DNA from: Pilatotrama ljubarskyi
Taxonomy: Eukaryota > Basidiomycota > Agaricomycetes > Polyporales > Polyporaceae
Length of the DNA stretch: 64,000 nucleotides
Assembly (NCBI GenBank): GCA_022385805.1
Contig: MU277761.1
Span: 33,051-97,050, forward strand
Direction: 5' to 3'
Shown here: piece by piece, positions 22,795-32,373 of the stretch
How positions within the stretch are numbered: position 1 is the stretch's first letter
How the letters are laid out: every line of letters starts with the position of its first letter
The notes under the pieces: model-generated
The model's input: only the letters and a program-made list of their open reading frames with translations
Told to the model about the DNA's origin: nothing
Database searches by the model: none
Program-made: the position numbers and the translations under genes

Positions 22795-25080
22795 ATGGCC
22801 GAGGAGCGGAAACCCACTTCTTCCACCGGCCCGGCACCGCTCCAGCGAGGTACGCACCCCCGACCGCTCTCAGGCTCAGCCTGAGCCCCCGCCTCTGCTC
22901 ACCATGCTGTGCCCACACTCGCACACATTCTCATACAGGAAAGGCCTGTCTCCGCTGTCGGAAGCGAAAGATGGTCAGCTCCTCCTCTCCCCCGTCCACA
23001 TCGTGTTCCTCGCTCACGCGTTTCCTCTTCCACACAGCGATGCGACGGAATGAAGCCCGCCTGCGTTCAGTGCGTCCGCGCAAAGAAGGCGGACGCGTGC
23101 GAATACGACGACGGCAAAGGCAAGACGCGAACGCAGATCATGCGAGAGCACATCGCCCGTCTCGAGATGCGTGTCAGAGAGCTCGAGAACCCAGAGCAGT
23201 CCGCACCCTCCATGACGCTCTTCGACCCCCACGCCCTCTCTCCGTACTACTCAGAGTCGTCCTCGTCCTCCAGCTACGACTCCCCCGGCAAGCTCAGCTA
23301 CTCTGCATCCGCCTCACCTACCCCCTTCCCTCTCGGTGAACCGGACCATCGCAACATGCTTAGCCCCTTGAGCATCGCCACGCCTGAGGTCGACCCTGCC
23401 GCATGGGAGTCGCTCAACTTCTCAGTGGGTTCTGTGACAGCTTCGGTCTTTGACCCACGTTCTCATGTGCCGCAGGACTTGTCGTCTGTTCCCGCAGTTG
23501 GCAGCTCGTTCAATGGCATGGAAGCACCACCCCTCGATCACATACTGTCAGTGTCCGGTTGGCGACCTAATCTACCCGACTTACTGACTAGTTCGACGCA
23601 GGTTGGAGATCTTCATCCCCCACCGTCACCAGTGCGGTCTCGACGTTCACGTCGGTCGTCTACGCGATTCTCTCGGTCTCCCTCCTAATGAGCAGCGCCA
23701 CCCAGTGCTCATGAACGCCATCTTCCTTTGGGCGTGCTATCTCTCCCGGCCTGGGTCGCTCAGCCAGTACGAGCAGCTTTATCTGGCGCGCACCACGGCT
23801 GCCCTCGGCGACGCCATGCAGTACACGTCAAAAGTCGTGGATCTCATCCAGGCTTGCTGCATGCTCTCTCTCTACTACCTGTCGAATGGTCGCTTGCTAG
23901 AGGGCAGTTACTACTCAGCTGCGGCGTCCACGATGGCTATCCAGTGCCGCCTGCACCAGATTGGCTCAGAGTCCCAGTCGATGAACGTCGACACGTGGGA
24001 CGCGTCGTTCGAGCTGCCACCGCCAAAGGATAACGTCGAGCGCGGTGAGAGAATCGCGACGTTCTGGCAAGTCTACAACTTGGACCGGTGCTGGTCCGTG
24101 GTGCTGCGGAGGCCTGCAACACTGCCCGACAGTGATCATCCATTGGCTTCCATCACCACGCCCTGGCCGCAGCGCATCGAGGATTACGAGAACGTGAGCT
24201 TAAGCTTCATGCGGTCTCGTGAGAAACACGGCTGATCACTTCCTCAGGAGGACCTGGACATCCGTAGCGGCTCGCCCACCATCCGTGGCTTCTTTGTCCA
24301 GCAGGGCCAGTCGAGCTCGCTGAACGGTTTCTCGACCAACGCACTGCGCGTCAAGGCGTCCGCGCTCTTCGAGAGCGCCCATCGACTGTCATCAAGCTGG
24401 AGTCCCCGTGAGTCACCGGCGTCGGATCCGCTACCGCCCGTCAGCTGCTAATACCGATGTCGCCGCTGAACAGGCTCCCTCACGTCGAGCTCGTTCTCTG
24501 AAAACTTCGCGGCATTCGAGCACAGAATCATCCGATTCACGACGACGCTCCTTCCCTTGCACCAAGTGGGGGGAGCCATCCCCGACGACAAGTACGCGCT
24601 CATCGTAATTCACAGCCTGGCTCACGCGTCCATGATACGCCTGCATGCCCCCTTCATGCGGGACGACGGCGTCTCGCGCGAGAAGTCGCTGCGCGCTGCA
24701 CGGGCTTTGATTCATCTCACGAAGCTCGTGACAGACCCCGACTTCGAGTTCCTTGATCCTGTCATCGGCGTGCGTCTATTATCTTGCTGACTCTTTTTTC
24801 GAGGCGCTGACGGCCTGCGTCGGATAGTCGTGTTGGGCAAGCGCTGCGAAGGTGCTCGAAAACGAGCTGACGCGGCTCCAGTCATCGTGGCCAGACCCCT
24901 TGAACACTATGGAGGTCCGTTCGGATCTGGAGGCTCTGCTCTACGTGATGACCAAACTTGGCGCCAAGTTTCCTCTCATCGGTACGTCCCTACATATTTC
25001 GTGCAGCGGTCGCGCAGGGCTCACCAGTCTCCTCAGCATACCACTCAGCAAAAGTCCAACGCTGCTTGGACGGTGAATAG
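22795..25080 (+). CDS. Zn2Cys6 fungal transcription factor
   Basis: Nuclear DNA-binding regulator of the Gal4-type binuclear zinc cluster family with a fungal middle-homology region. Exon 1 codes MAEERKPTSSTGPAPLQR. The zinc cluster is split by an intron after KRKM: GKACLRCRKRKM joins RCDGMKPACVQC, then RAKKADACEYDDG, giving the six cysteines. A short coiled linker follows (HIARLEMRVRELE), a common dimerisation element, then a Ser/Pro-rich stretch. The regulatory domain starts near WxLEIFIPHRHQCGLDVHV and includes HPVLMNAIFLWACYLSRPG, CMLSLYYLSNGRLLEGSYY, RIATFWQVYNLDRCWSVVL, and IRLHAPFM. The last exon codes KVQRCLDGE then TAG at 25078-25080. I estimate about 600-650 aa over eight or more exons. 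The target genes are unknown; the nearest other genes do not form an evident pathway. Confidence 0.92.
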
Positions 25081-26424
25081 AGGAACCTCGTCACGGCCCT
25101 CTACGACTATAGCACGCAAGAGCTCTCGGTGTGCCGGCGGTCTCCAGGACCCCCCGCAGCCGTGTCTCTTCCAGGACACAGTCATGCAACTCACGTTCGA
25201 TTACGAACTATCACGCTCGTTCTTCCTTCTTTTTCTTCAAGCTGTTGTACCGGCGCTGCATGGCCGCCACCTCTGCGCTTCGAGAGCATCATCTTTCGGA
25301 CCGCGTCCACCCACTTTTTCGGACTATCCACATCGTTGGGCCTACGACGGACTTGTTACATCTTTCTCGGACAATGCCTCCGTGCCGGACTTGCGTTCGA
25401 TTACATCAACTCGCACGGACTAACCCACTGTATCTACTTGCACGTGTCATCGGACTAATCCCCTCGTCGGACTACTCGTACCAAGTACTCGCATCACTGT
25501 ACTCCTAGACAATCGCACCTCGCAGCTTTTTTCATCATTCCCGCGGACGATTCGGACCTATTGCACAATTCATATAACTTCCTACATTCCACAATACCTA
25601 GTGTAGTTCTCCGTACCACGTACGCTCCTATCGCTAGTCGGTCTTGCTTTGCACGCACCCCCCTCCCGCCACGCGGTTCGGCGGCTCGCAGTCGCCTTCT
25701 ACTCCGCCCGTCTCGAAGGCACGGACTTCCTCCGTTACATTCTTTTGAACCGTTCACCGCTCGGACGTTCCTTTTCATGCTGGCCAGTTTATGTAGCTTC
25801 GCCGGACATTACCCCAGGGACTTTGCAGGCCGCCGTGCTCGGACTTCTCGACTCTCGCTGCCGCTACGTAGCCATACCGGACTATATTGAATACCTACGT
25901 ACACCGATGTCAAGCGAAGAAGAATTACAATACCACTCAGAGTTCTGGACTGCTTCCTACAACTGTCCGAACTCGTTTCTCGACTGCGCCGAACGCCTTC
26001 GGGCCTGCACGAGGCAAATCCAGAGTCTTCTGTGACATGGCGTTCCTGGACGGTGGCTTTTGTGCTGAACGCTCGCTTCCGACGCCGGAACCCGCAGCAA
26101 CAGGCCGCATGGACCTGCTTCGTGTGGGACGCACCGCCGCACAGCATCGTCGAGGAACTACGTTATGCTCAGTCGCAGCGTAGTAGCCTCGTTTGTTCCG
26201 AACGAGAGCGATCCTGCAAGCATCTGCGGCGACATTCGACTCGACCGTCTGGCGTGTGAAACCAACTATGAAAGGTACCTGTGAGCTCCGCCACTGGGCT
26301 TGGTGAATGCAGAGGTGCACTCACCCGGCCTCGACACCATACATGGTACTCAACGTGGCGGCTGCCCTTGCGCGCTCCGTCCTGCGACATGCAACCGAAG
26401 ACGTACATGATCGAACGTGGCCAA
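25081..26424. other. intergenic region with CGGAC-motif tract
   Basis: 1.3 kb between the zinc-cluster regulator (plus) and the OB-fold gene (minus), which are convergent. It includes the CGGAC tract at 25297-25882. No gene recognised. Confidence 0.5.
25297..25882 (+). repeat. tract of 15 same-strand CGGAC motifs
   Basis: CGGAC starts at 25297, 25320, 25348, 25368, 25386, 25416, 25451, 25468, 25544, 25553, 25722, 25762, 25803, 25840 and 25878, usually followed by T (CGGACTT, CGGACTA). The last five are 37-41 bp apart. I noticed no comparable run of the reverse complement. About one would be expected by chance in 586 bp. The bases between motifs do not repeat clearly, so this is a motif array or a much decayed tandem repeat. 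Confidence 0.7.
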
Positions 26425-27400
26425 TCAAGAGAGCCCCGCGACCCCCTCGAACCACCGCACCACAGAGGCGACTTTCCGCACTGCTGCGTCGCTCAGGCCC
26501 AGTCGGAGGTCGGGACGAAGCCGCGCGTCCTGGGGCACCGAAGGAAGCGTACGGTAGCAGATCTCCATCTTCGATTTCAATTGGGGCGATGCAGAGAGAC
26601 TGATAGGTATGGTGGCCATTGTGCCGCCTTGCTCAGGTTCCCATGATGTGAGCACGTCTGCAGATTGTCGCCCTCGTGAGCGTCCGAGATACGCCAGTAT
26701 ATCTGAGAGATAAGGGAACACACTTTCTAGGAGGACAATGTCGCCCTTCTTCACCGACGGCGCGGATACCTCAGGGTTCAGCCCTCCCCAGTCCTCCGCT
26801 ATCTCACGCCAGGCGGTTAATTTGCAGATGCCGCCGGATTCGTCCCCCAGGATGAGCTTCAACAAGGCGATTTCTTTCCCGGCTTCAGGACCCTTCTTGA
26901 TACGGATCGAGTCAGGGCCGTCGACCTCGAGGACCGCAGTCAGAACGCAGACTTTGTGAGATGTCTTCGGGGCTTGTCTGGCCCGCGCAGCCTGAGCGTG
27001 GTTGATCAGCTCGTCTAGCGACATGATGTTGTGAAGGCTGAAATGGAAGGCGGGAAACTGCGCAATAGATGAGGCGTCGGAATAGTTGTAAGACTCCGTC
27101 TCCTGGGTGTCTTGGGTCTCCTTTTGCGATCGTACACGGGACATGCTGACTGATGGACGAAGGAAAGTGATGTCGCCTCTCGAGCGCGACTGTTCTTGAG
27201 TGGCTTGCGTAGTCTGCGGCCATGTAATGACGGTCGTTTGCCCCTCTAAAAACGGTTAGCATGGCGCCGCTAGATAGGCATGCAGAACACGATGCACCTG
27301 GCTGGACTGCTCCATTTCCGCCCGACGTATTCTCAAAGTCTGGCTCCGCAAAATCATCCTCGCCTTGGGACCCTCCAAAGATTACATTCTCGTACATCAT
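26425..27400 (-). CDS. single-OB-fold protein resembling Shieldin-2 first OB domain
   Basis: Exons 27400-27298 and 27245-26425 give 307 aa; the intron has GT-AG ends and joins phase 1 to phase 1. The N-terminal part is short, acidic and then Gln/Ser/Thr-rich, starting MMYENVIFGGSQGEDDF. A predicted helix (IMSLDELINHAQAARARQA) precedes a compact beta-rich domain from about residue 130. Its pattern is VCVLTAVLEVDG, IRIKKGPEAGKEIALLKLIL, GDESGGICKLTAWREIAEDW, KKGDIVLLESVF. The order of a gly-containing K/R-x-GP loop, a DE-turn, a strand with x-L-x-AWR and a KxGDIVLL strand matches the first OB fold of SHLD2. Animal SHLD2 binds single-stranded DNA at breaks; here only one OB fold is present, so an equivalent role is inference. 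It could instead be another RPA-like OB protein. The conserved tail reads SDAAVRKVASVVRWFEGV. Confidence 0.65.
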
Positions 27401-28124
27401 GGAAATTCTCCGGCTCGCGGCGGCAAGGGTCGCCGGCGGTAATGTGAGCGGGATCGTTCTGGGACTGCGAGAAGTTACTGTGCGCCATTGAAATGCAGCA
27501 CACGGCTCCTCCGCATCCGTAGCTGCGGGGGCGCCACAGAAGACATGGTATCGAGTCATCGCTGCAGCTCGCGGGTCTGGTGACCGCGCGGTGGTTTGAG
27601 GAGTACTGCACTTGCGGCTACGGAGCAGTTAGAGATGCCAATGATAAAGCGCGGTTCACATACTGTGAGTTATCAGGCCGCAGGCGAGGGAAGTATAGGG
27701 TCGAGTTTCCCGAATGTTCAACGGCGCTGACAAGGTGGACGTCACAGAACAGACTTCAGGTCTTCAGCGCCGACGGGTGATTCTGATGCGAACGAGCTTG
27801 AGAGGGAATGCCGGACAAGCTCTGGGTGCGAAAGCGGTGAAGCACACGGCCTATTTGACTGCAGCGCAAAGGACGGCCAACAGGTCCCCTGTATGTGAAC
27901 GACGAGGCGTTGCGGGACCGTCGACGCCGTCGAGGACGGGCGAACTTGACCGACTCCGAGTCGAACCTACTGCCTACCAGAGCCACGTGGCGGCAGTGTA
28001 TGCACATCCACAAGCGCCCTTCAAGCGCCCATTTGCAGACGCGCCCATCGATCACGTAAGCAACTCAGCCCTTCAGCCCGCCCAAGTTTTCGACGACGAC
28101 AACGACATCCTCAAGCACGACAAC
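27401..28124. other. divergent promoter region
   Basis: About 725 bp between the OB-fold gene (minus) and ribosomal protein eL14 (plus). An open frame (27714-28337 plus) runs into the eL14 start but contains the eL14 intron and has no recognisable domain, so it is not called. No TATA box evident. Confidence 0.45.
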
Positions 28125-28898
28125 ATGCCGGTGAGTGTCCAAATGCTGCCAGTCCGTCCTAGGGAGTGCTTGGATTGCTGTCGGGTCGATTCTGGGTGGA
28201 AGGGAGGCGGAAATTGGGCTGGATGGCAAGGCGGATGTTTGGATGACATCTGGTTACTTGGGCGGCACAGACTGTTCTGGCATGGCCTCGGGCACCTCTG
28301 CACATTCTCTGGACAGCGCTGGGCAGCATCGGGGTAGCGACAGCAAGCTCTAATGCCGTTTGTCCCGCAGGCACAACCATCAAACTTCAAGCGTTTCGTC
28401 GAGGTCGGCCGTGGTACGTTAATTCTCGTGTATGGCTGCTCCCGCCCTCAGACTTAAGACTACGCGACTTTCAGTCGTGCTCATCAAGTCCGGTCCTCAT
28501 GAAGGTCGCATTGCTGTGATCGCGGAGATCATTGACCACAACCGGGTACGCACAAGCATTACTATCCCTGGAAGTGACGACGTCCTCATACCCATCCCTA
28601 GGCTCTCATTGACGGCCCTACCACTGGTGTCCCCCGCCAGGCCTTCCCCTACCGCCACATGACCCTCACGCCCTTCGTCCTCTCCTCTCTCCCCCGCGGT
28701 GCCGGCACTGGCGTCATCCGCAAGCACCTCGAGAAGGACGGCACCGTCGAGAAGTGGAACAAGTCCGCCTGGGCGCAGAAGCGGGAGGCGATCGCGAAGC
28801 GGAGGTCGCTCAACGACTTCGAGCGCTTCTGCGTGATGCTCGCGAAGAAGGCGCGGAGAGATCAGGTCCGCAAGACCCTCGCGAAGGCTTCTGCGTAA
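28125..28898 (+). CDS. RPL14: 60S ribosomal protein L14 (eL14)
   Basis: Structural protein of the large cytosolic ribosomal subunit. Exons 28125-28130, 28371-28413, 28475-28545 and 28602-28898 give 138 aa. The first coding exon holds only two codons (Met-Pro), followed by a 240 nt intron, the longest in this gene. The joined protein begins MPAQPSNFKRFVEVGRVVLI and contains the KOW-like segment KSGPHEGRIAVIAEIIDHNR, then ALIDGPTTGVPRQAFPYRHM. The family C-terminal helix region is WNKSAWAQKREAIAKRR followed by DFERFCVMLAKKAR. Length and order agree with fungal eL14. The micro-exon is supported because no other ATG upstream of the second exon gives a normal N-terminus. Confidence 0.96.
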
Positions 28899-29430
28899 AC
28901 TGCCGTCGGGATGCCGTCGTTCGTCCTTGTTGGGTCGCGGGTGCAGCCGGTGGGGGCCGGACTGGAGCTCGGGAGAGCGGTAAAATCGTTGGAGGATGCG
29001 CTGCCAGGACCGCATTCTCGTTATTGCACACGTCGTATGTCTACTGTGTTGTCTATGTACTCTCACCATGCCCCCATGACGTGGATCGTTCACTCTGCAA
29101 CCAGTTGGATCGCTTCGCGGATAGTCCTGTACACCTGGTGCTACCGACTATTCAGGCACAACCGCCCGCACTGCATGATCTCGTCTCAGGTAGCGTAGCC
29201 AATCTTCTGACAGATCAATAGTCGTGGATTCGGGACTATAGTAGTTAGTACATGAACTGGTGGGTAACGCATCAAAGGTGAGTAAGGGCGTGGTACAGTA
29301 ATGCAGACAATGTCATCAAGCACGCCCTGTTGGGCGTTGCATCAAGGCCTGTCAACCGGTGCTGCGTGAGTACGTGTCAACGAAAGGGATGAGGGCAGTG
29401 ATACGCCGATACTCACAAGCAGCAGTACCA
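28899..29430. other. convergent 3' flank
   Basis: About 530 bp between two genes that end facing each other (eL14 plus, FIT-like minus); both 3' UTRs must lie here. No other element recognised. Confidence 0.45.
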
Positions 29431-30360
29431 TCAGGATAGGACCTTCTCCGAGGTGACAACTTGATGAGACGCGATCTCGTTTCGTGTGGGGGTGGCAAGC
29501 AGGTAATGCGGCAATTGAGTGAGTGCGAACGCTGCAACGCCCAGAACTGATGAGGGGTGATCAGTAAGTATCTCGGTATGAGGAGGCAGGGCGCACATAC
29601 CGTAGCCAGTGAGCTTCTCCGAGGGCGTATGGAAATACACGCTCGTGGTGTAGGTGGCAAATATACAGGCGCATGTCGCAACCCCGCCCAATGCGACGGC
29701 CCACTTGTGCATTGGTGGCCATTGCGCAGCAGAAGGACGCGCGCCCGGCGGAGGGATGAAGGAGAGCCTCAGCTGGTCCACGAGGAACAGCGTGGAGAGC
29801 GTCAAAAGGAAGATGTGGCCGGAGACGTCATGTCCTCTCCGCAGTCTTGGGACGCCGGCCCACTCGCCGTCGGGGAGGAGCAAAGACGCGGGGAAGAGGG
29901 AGGTATGCGTGGTGGTGGAAATGGTTGACTTGGTATAGCAGTATTGCTCAGGAACATGTACGGTCGCGCCCGTGGGCAGATGGAGAACGCATTCGCCCCC
30001 TGTGGACGCTGTGAGTCGGTCGAACACTGGCGGACCAAAGAACCAGCTTGTGAAGGCGAGCCAGATAGTGGTCGCGATGAAATACTGCGTTAAACGCGTC
30101 CTAGTGCGTGTCGCGGAGGGGCTGGTGAAGAAATGGAAGAGGAATATGCCGGTCGTCCATCCCCAGAGCTTCTTGGTGAAATAGACGTTGAGCGGATTCT
30201 TCTTGGACGCGAAATAGTCCGTCTCGTGGAGATGATGAGGTTGCGCTGTGATGAGGGGATTTGAGGTGTCGAGGTACGTGTCGTATCCGACGGAGTAGAT
30301 GGTGCCGAAGAGCACGACGGATGTGACGGCGGCGAGTGCGAGTGCGCGCGAGTCGGGCAT
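29431..30360 (-). CDS. SCS3: FIT family (SCS3/FITM-like) ER lipid-droplet protein
   Basis: FIT proteins are ER membrane acyl-CoA diphosphatases required for lipid-droplet formation; yeast SCS3 also affects inositol-lipid metabolism. Exons 30360-29601 and 29546-29431 give 291 aa if the 54 nt intron is removed. Several membrane segments are visible: ALALAAVTSVVLFGTIYSV near the N-terminus, LWGWTTGIFLFHFFTSP, and FIATTIWLAFTSWFFGPPVF. The first catalytic-type histidine sits in RRGHDVSGHIFLLTLSTLFL, and a second histidine lies near the end of a later segment, in SVYFHTPSEKLTG. The protein ends in a TM-like LGVAAFALTQLPHYLLA and a polar tail. The intron is a multiple of three without a stop, so an 18-residue-longer form is possible. 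Start chosen at MPDSRALALA, which leads straight into the first membrane helix. Confidence 0.88.
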   Translation of the reverse strand: MPDSRALALAAVTSVVLFGTIYSVGYDTYLDTSNPLITAQPHHLHETDYFASKKNPLNVYFTKKLWGWTTGIFLFHFFTSPSATRTRTRLTQYFIATTIWLAFTSWFFGPPVFDRLTASTGGECVLHLPTGATVHVPEQYCYTKSTISTTTHTSLFPASLLLPDGEWAGVPRLRRGHDVSGHIFLLTLSTLFLVDQLRLSFIPPPGARPSAAQWPPMHKWAVALGGVATCACIFATYTTSVYFHTPSEKLTGYGMCALPPHTEILTDHPSSVLGVAAFALTQLPHYLLATPTRNEIASHQVVTSEKVLS

Positions 30361-31381
30361 CGTACGACGTGGTGCAGAGACAAGGAGGAGTTGCAGACAC
30401 CCGGGGCGGAGCGCGAGCGTGGCCGAGTGCAGCACACGTTGCGGGACACGTACTACGTCATTCGTCGGCGCTTCTCGCGCTGCTCCCAGGAAAGGAAATT
30501 GCCGCCACTCACCACTCTGATGCGCCGGGGGATCCCTGCAAACGAGCTCCTTCTGAAGAATGCAGAGCACGCTTAACAGGCTCTGAATTCGTCGAACGTG
30601 AGCCTTCCTGGTATTTCTCGAGGACGCGAAGATGCGTACCACGCCACGTTGATGTTCCAGAGGGATGCTAACCAGAGGCTGGCTTAGGAGCCCAGCGGGA
30701 TTATCGTGGGTAGGTCACTGAAGAACTGCATTCACTCGAGTAGGCGGTTGTAGAGCAACACAGAACGCAATGTTCGGGCCTCATACTATTCAGAATGTAT
30801 GGAGGGTGCGTGCGGTTCCGACCATTTCGACAGATCGCGATCTTCATAGATCCCAGCTTCTCATACGGAGCGACAATAATGAGATCTGGGGTCAAAAACT
30901 GGTCGGACATGTCTTCCCTATGCAGTGATGACGGCGGAGGATCAGGCTGGCTGCGTCTTGGACTCTGCTTCCAGACATGTATTTCGTGATGAAGGCGTAA
31001 TCCTCCAGCAAAGACCGCCCGCATGGGAAGGACCAACGCAAGCTTCATGCGGAAGAGTTGGAACGCCTGGACCAACAGCCATGCAGGCTCAACAGGCCGC
31101 ATACGTCACAGTAGCTTAAGTCGTACGGCGAAGAATGTGAGAAGTGATGCGGACGTTGCACGGCGTAAGGAGTTGAACACTAGATCCGGATCCGCGCAGT
31201 TGGATGTGCATTCAGTCCGTCTGAGGCGACGTTACAGACAGTGGATTGCAGACTAGGCCCGTGATAATACATTGAGTGTCCTGCCCACCTCATCTACTTA
31301 CATTACATGCTCTAGCTGCATCGATATCAACGACGCCACCAGATGGTATATGCTCTCACGCCATGAGTAGCGCGAGTACGG
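30361..31381. other. intergenic region
   Basis: About 1 kb between two minus-strand genes: FIT-like promoter and ARPC4 3' flank. An open frame at 30701-31102 minus (133 codons) has no recognisable domain. Nothing else seen. Confidence 0.45.
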
Positions 31382-32222
31382 TCAGACATTGAACTAGAAG
31401 GTACATCAGCTTGCATCTGTGATGTACGTCTGAACACACGTACTGCCGTCAGGTAGGACTCCGCAACAACGCGTGCGCGCGCATTGAGGCTGAGCTTCAT
31501 CTCGCTGATCTCCTTATCGACCTCCTCCATGAACCTGGTTCCTGGTTGAGTAGTGCGCAAGGACGAGGACCAGACGAAACGCACTGGATGATGAAATCGA
31601 CGATCTTGTGCTTGAGCATGGTGTCCGTGTGGTTATTCGTGATCAGGAAGGAGATATCATAGCCCTGGAGCAGGCCCGAGTTCAACGCGCAGAAACAGTC
31701 AGGATGCTCGGCTCACTCACCTTGACGGGTTTCCGCCGCAGAACGATGAAGCTCTCAGCGCGCTGCATCATGAAACGCGTGAATTTGTGGCACAGTATCC
31801 GCTCAATCTCATCCGCTTGCTTGATCTTGATGCTGAGCCGGATGGAATTGATAGAGGGTTCAATGAGGACGCGTTCGTTCTCGTTACGGGAGATGATCAG
31901 GGGATTGAGCAGTACTTCCTTGGAAGTACTACGAGGGCTCAGCGGACAACGCGGACACGAGATGCGTCTGCACGTACCCGACTTCGACTTCAGGTTTGTT
32001 GTGCCGTTCGACGACCTACTGCGCAATGAGCGTCACTGCCCCGTCGACGTAGCGATGGCAGACATACTTGCGACGAGAAGTCCTCAAGCGTCAGCGCTGC
32101 TGTAAGCGTTGACCTGACGGCCGCTAGGTATGGTCGCAAGACGTTGGACTGTATGGAAGAGACATTGATTCGCCGTCAGCACCGCGCACGCTGTCGCAAG
32201 CAGCCCCAGAGCGGCGCACCAT
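31382..32222 (-). CDS. ARPC4: ARPC4, Arp2/3 complex 20 kDa subunit
   Basis: Core subunit of the actin-nucleating Arp2/3 complex (ARC19 in yeast), acting at endocytic actin patches. The start codon alone forms the first coding exon (32222-32220), followed by an intron. Joined exons read [133 protein letters not shown] and [17 protein letters not shown]. This follows ARPC4 nearly end to end at about 168 aa. The last coding exon is only FNV plus stop (31393-31382); without that splice the protein would gain an unrelated tail. It shares a 151 bp divergent promoter with the FKBP gene. Confidence 0.95.
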
Positions 32223-32373
32223 GATGAGTGTCGAGGTCGAGGAGAGGGCGAATTCAAGCGGAGTTTGCGCACGCGCTCAAATTTGCGCCGACGCGTCTCT
32301 TGCGCGCTTCTCACCAACTTTTCTTGGTCAACGTCGCTCTCGCTCGCACACTCAACCTCAAAAGTCATACAAA
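32223..32373. promoter_or_regulatory. bidirectional promoter, ARPC4 / FKBP
   Basis: Only 151 bp separate the two start codons on opposite strands, so core promoters and 5' UTRs of both genes must be packed here. No TATA box is evident. Confidence 0.7.

Noticed and set aside
27714..28337. Open frame running into the eL14 start
   Set aside because: It reads through the eL14 first intron and has no recognisable domain; the ribosomal protein model explains the ATG better.
28131..28370. Possible snoRNA in the long first intron of eL14
   Set aside because: Ribosomal-protein introns often host snoRNAs, but I found no convincing C/D box pair or H/ACA arrangement.
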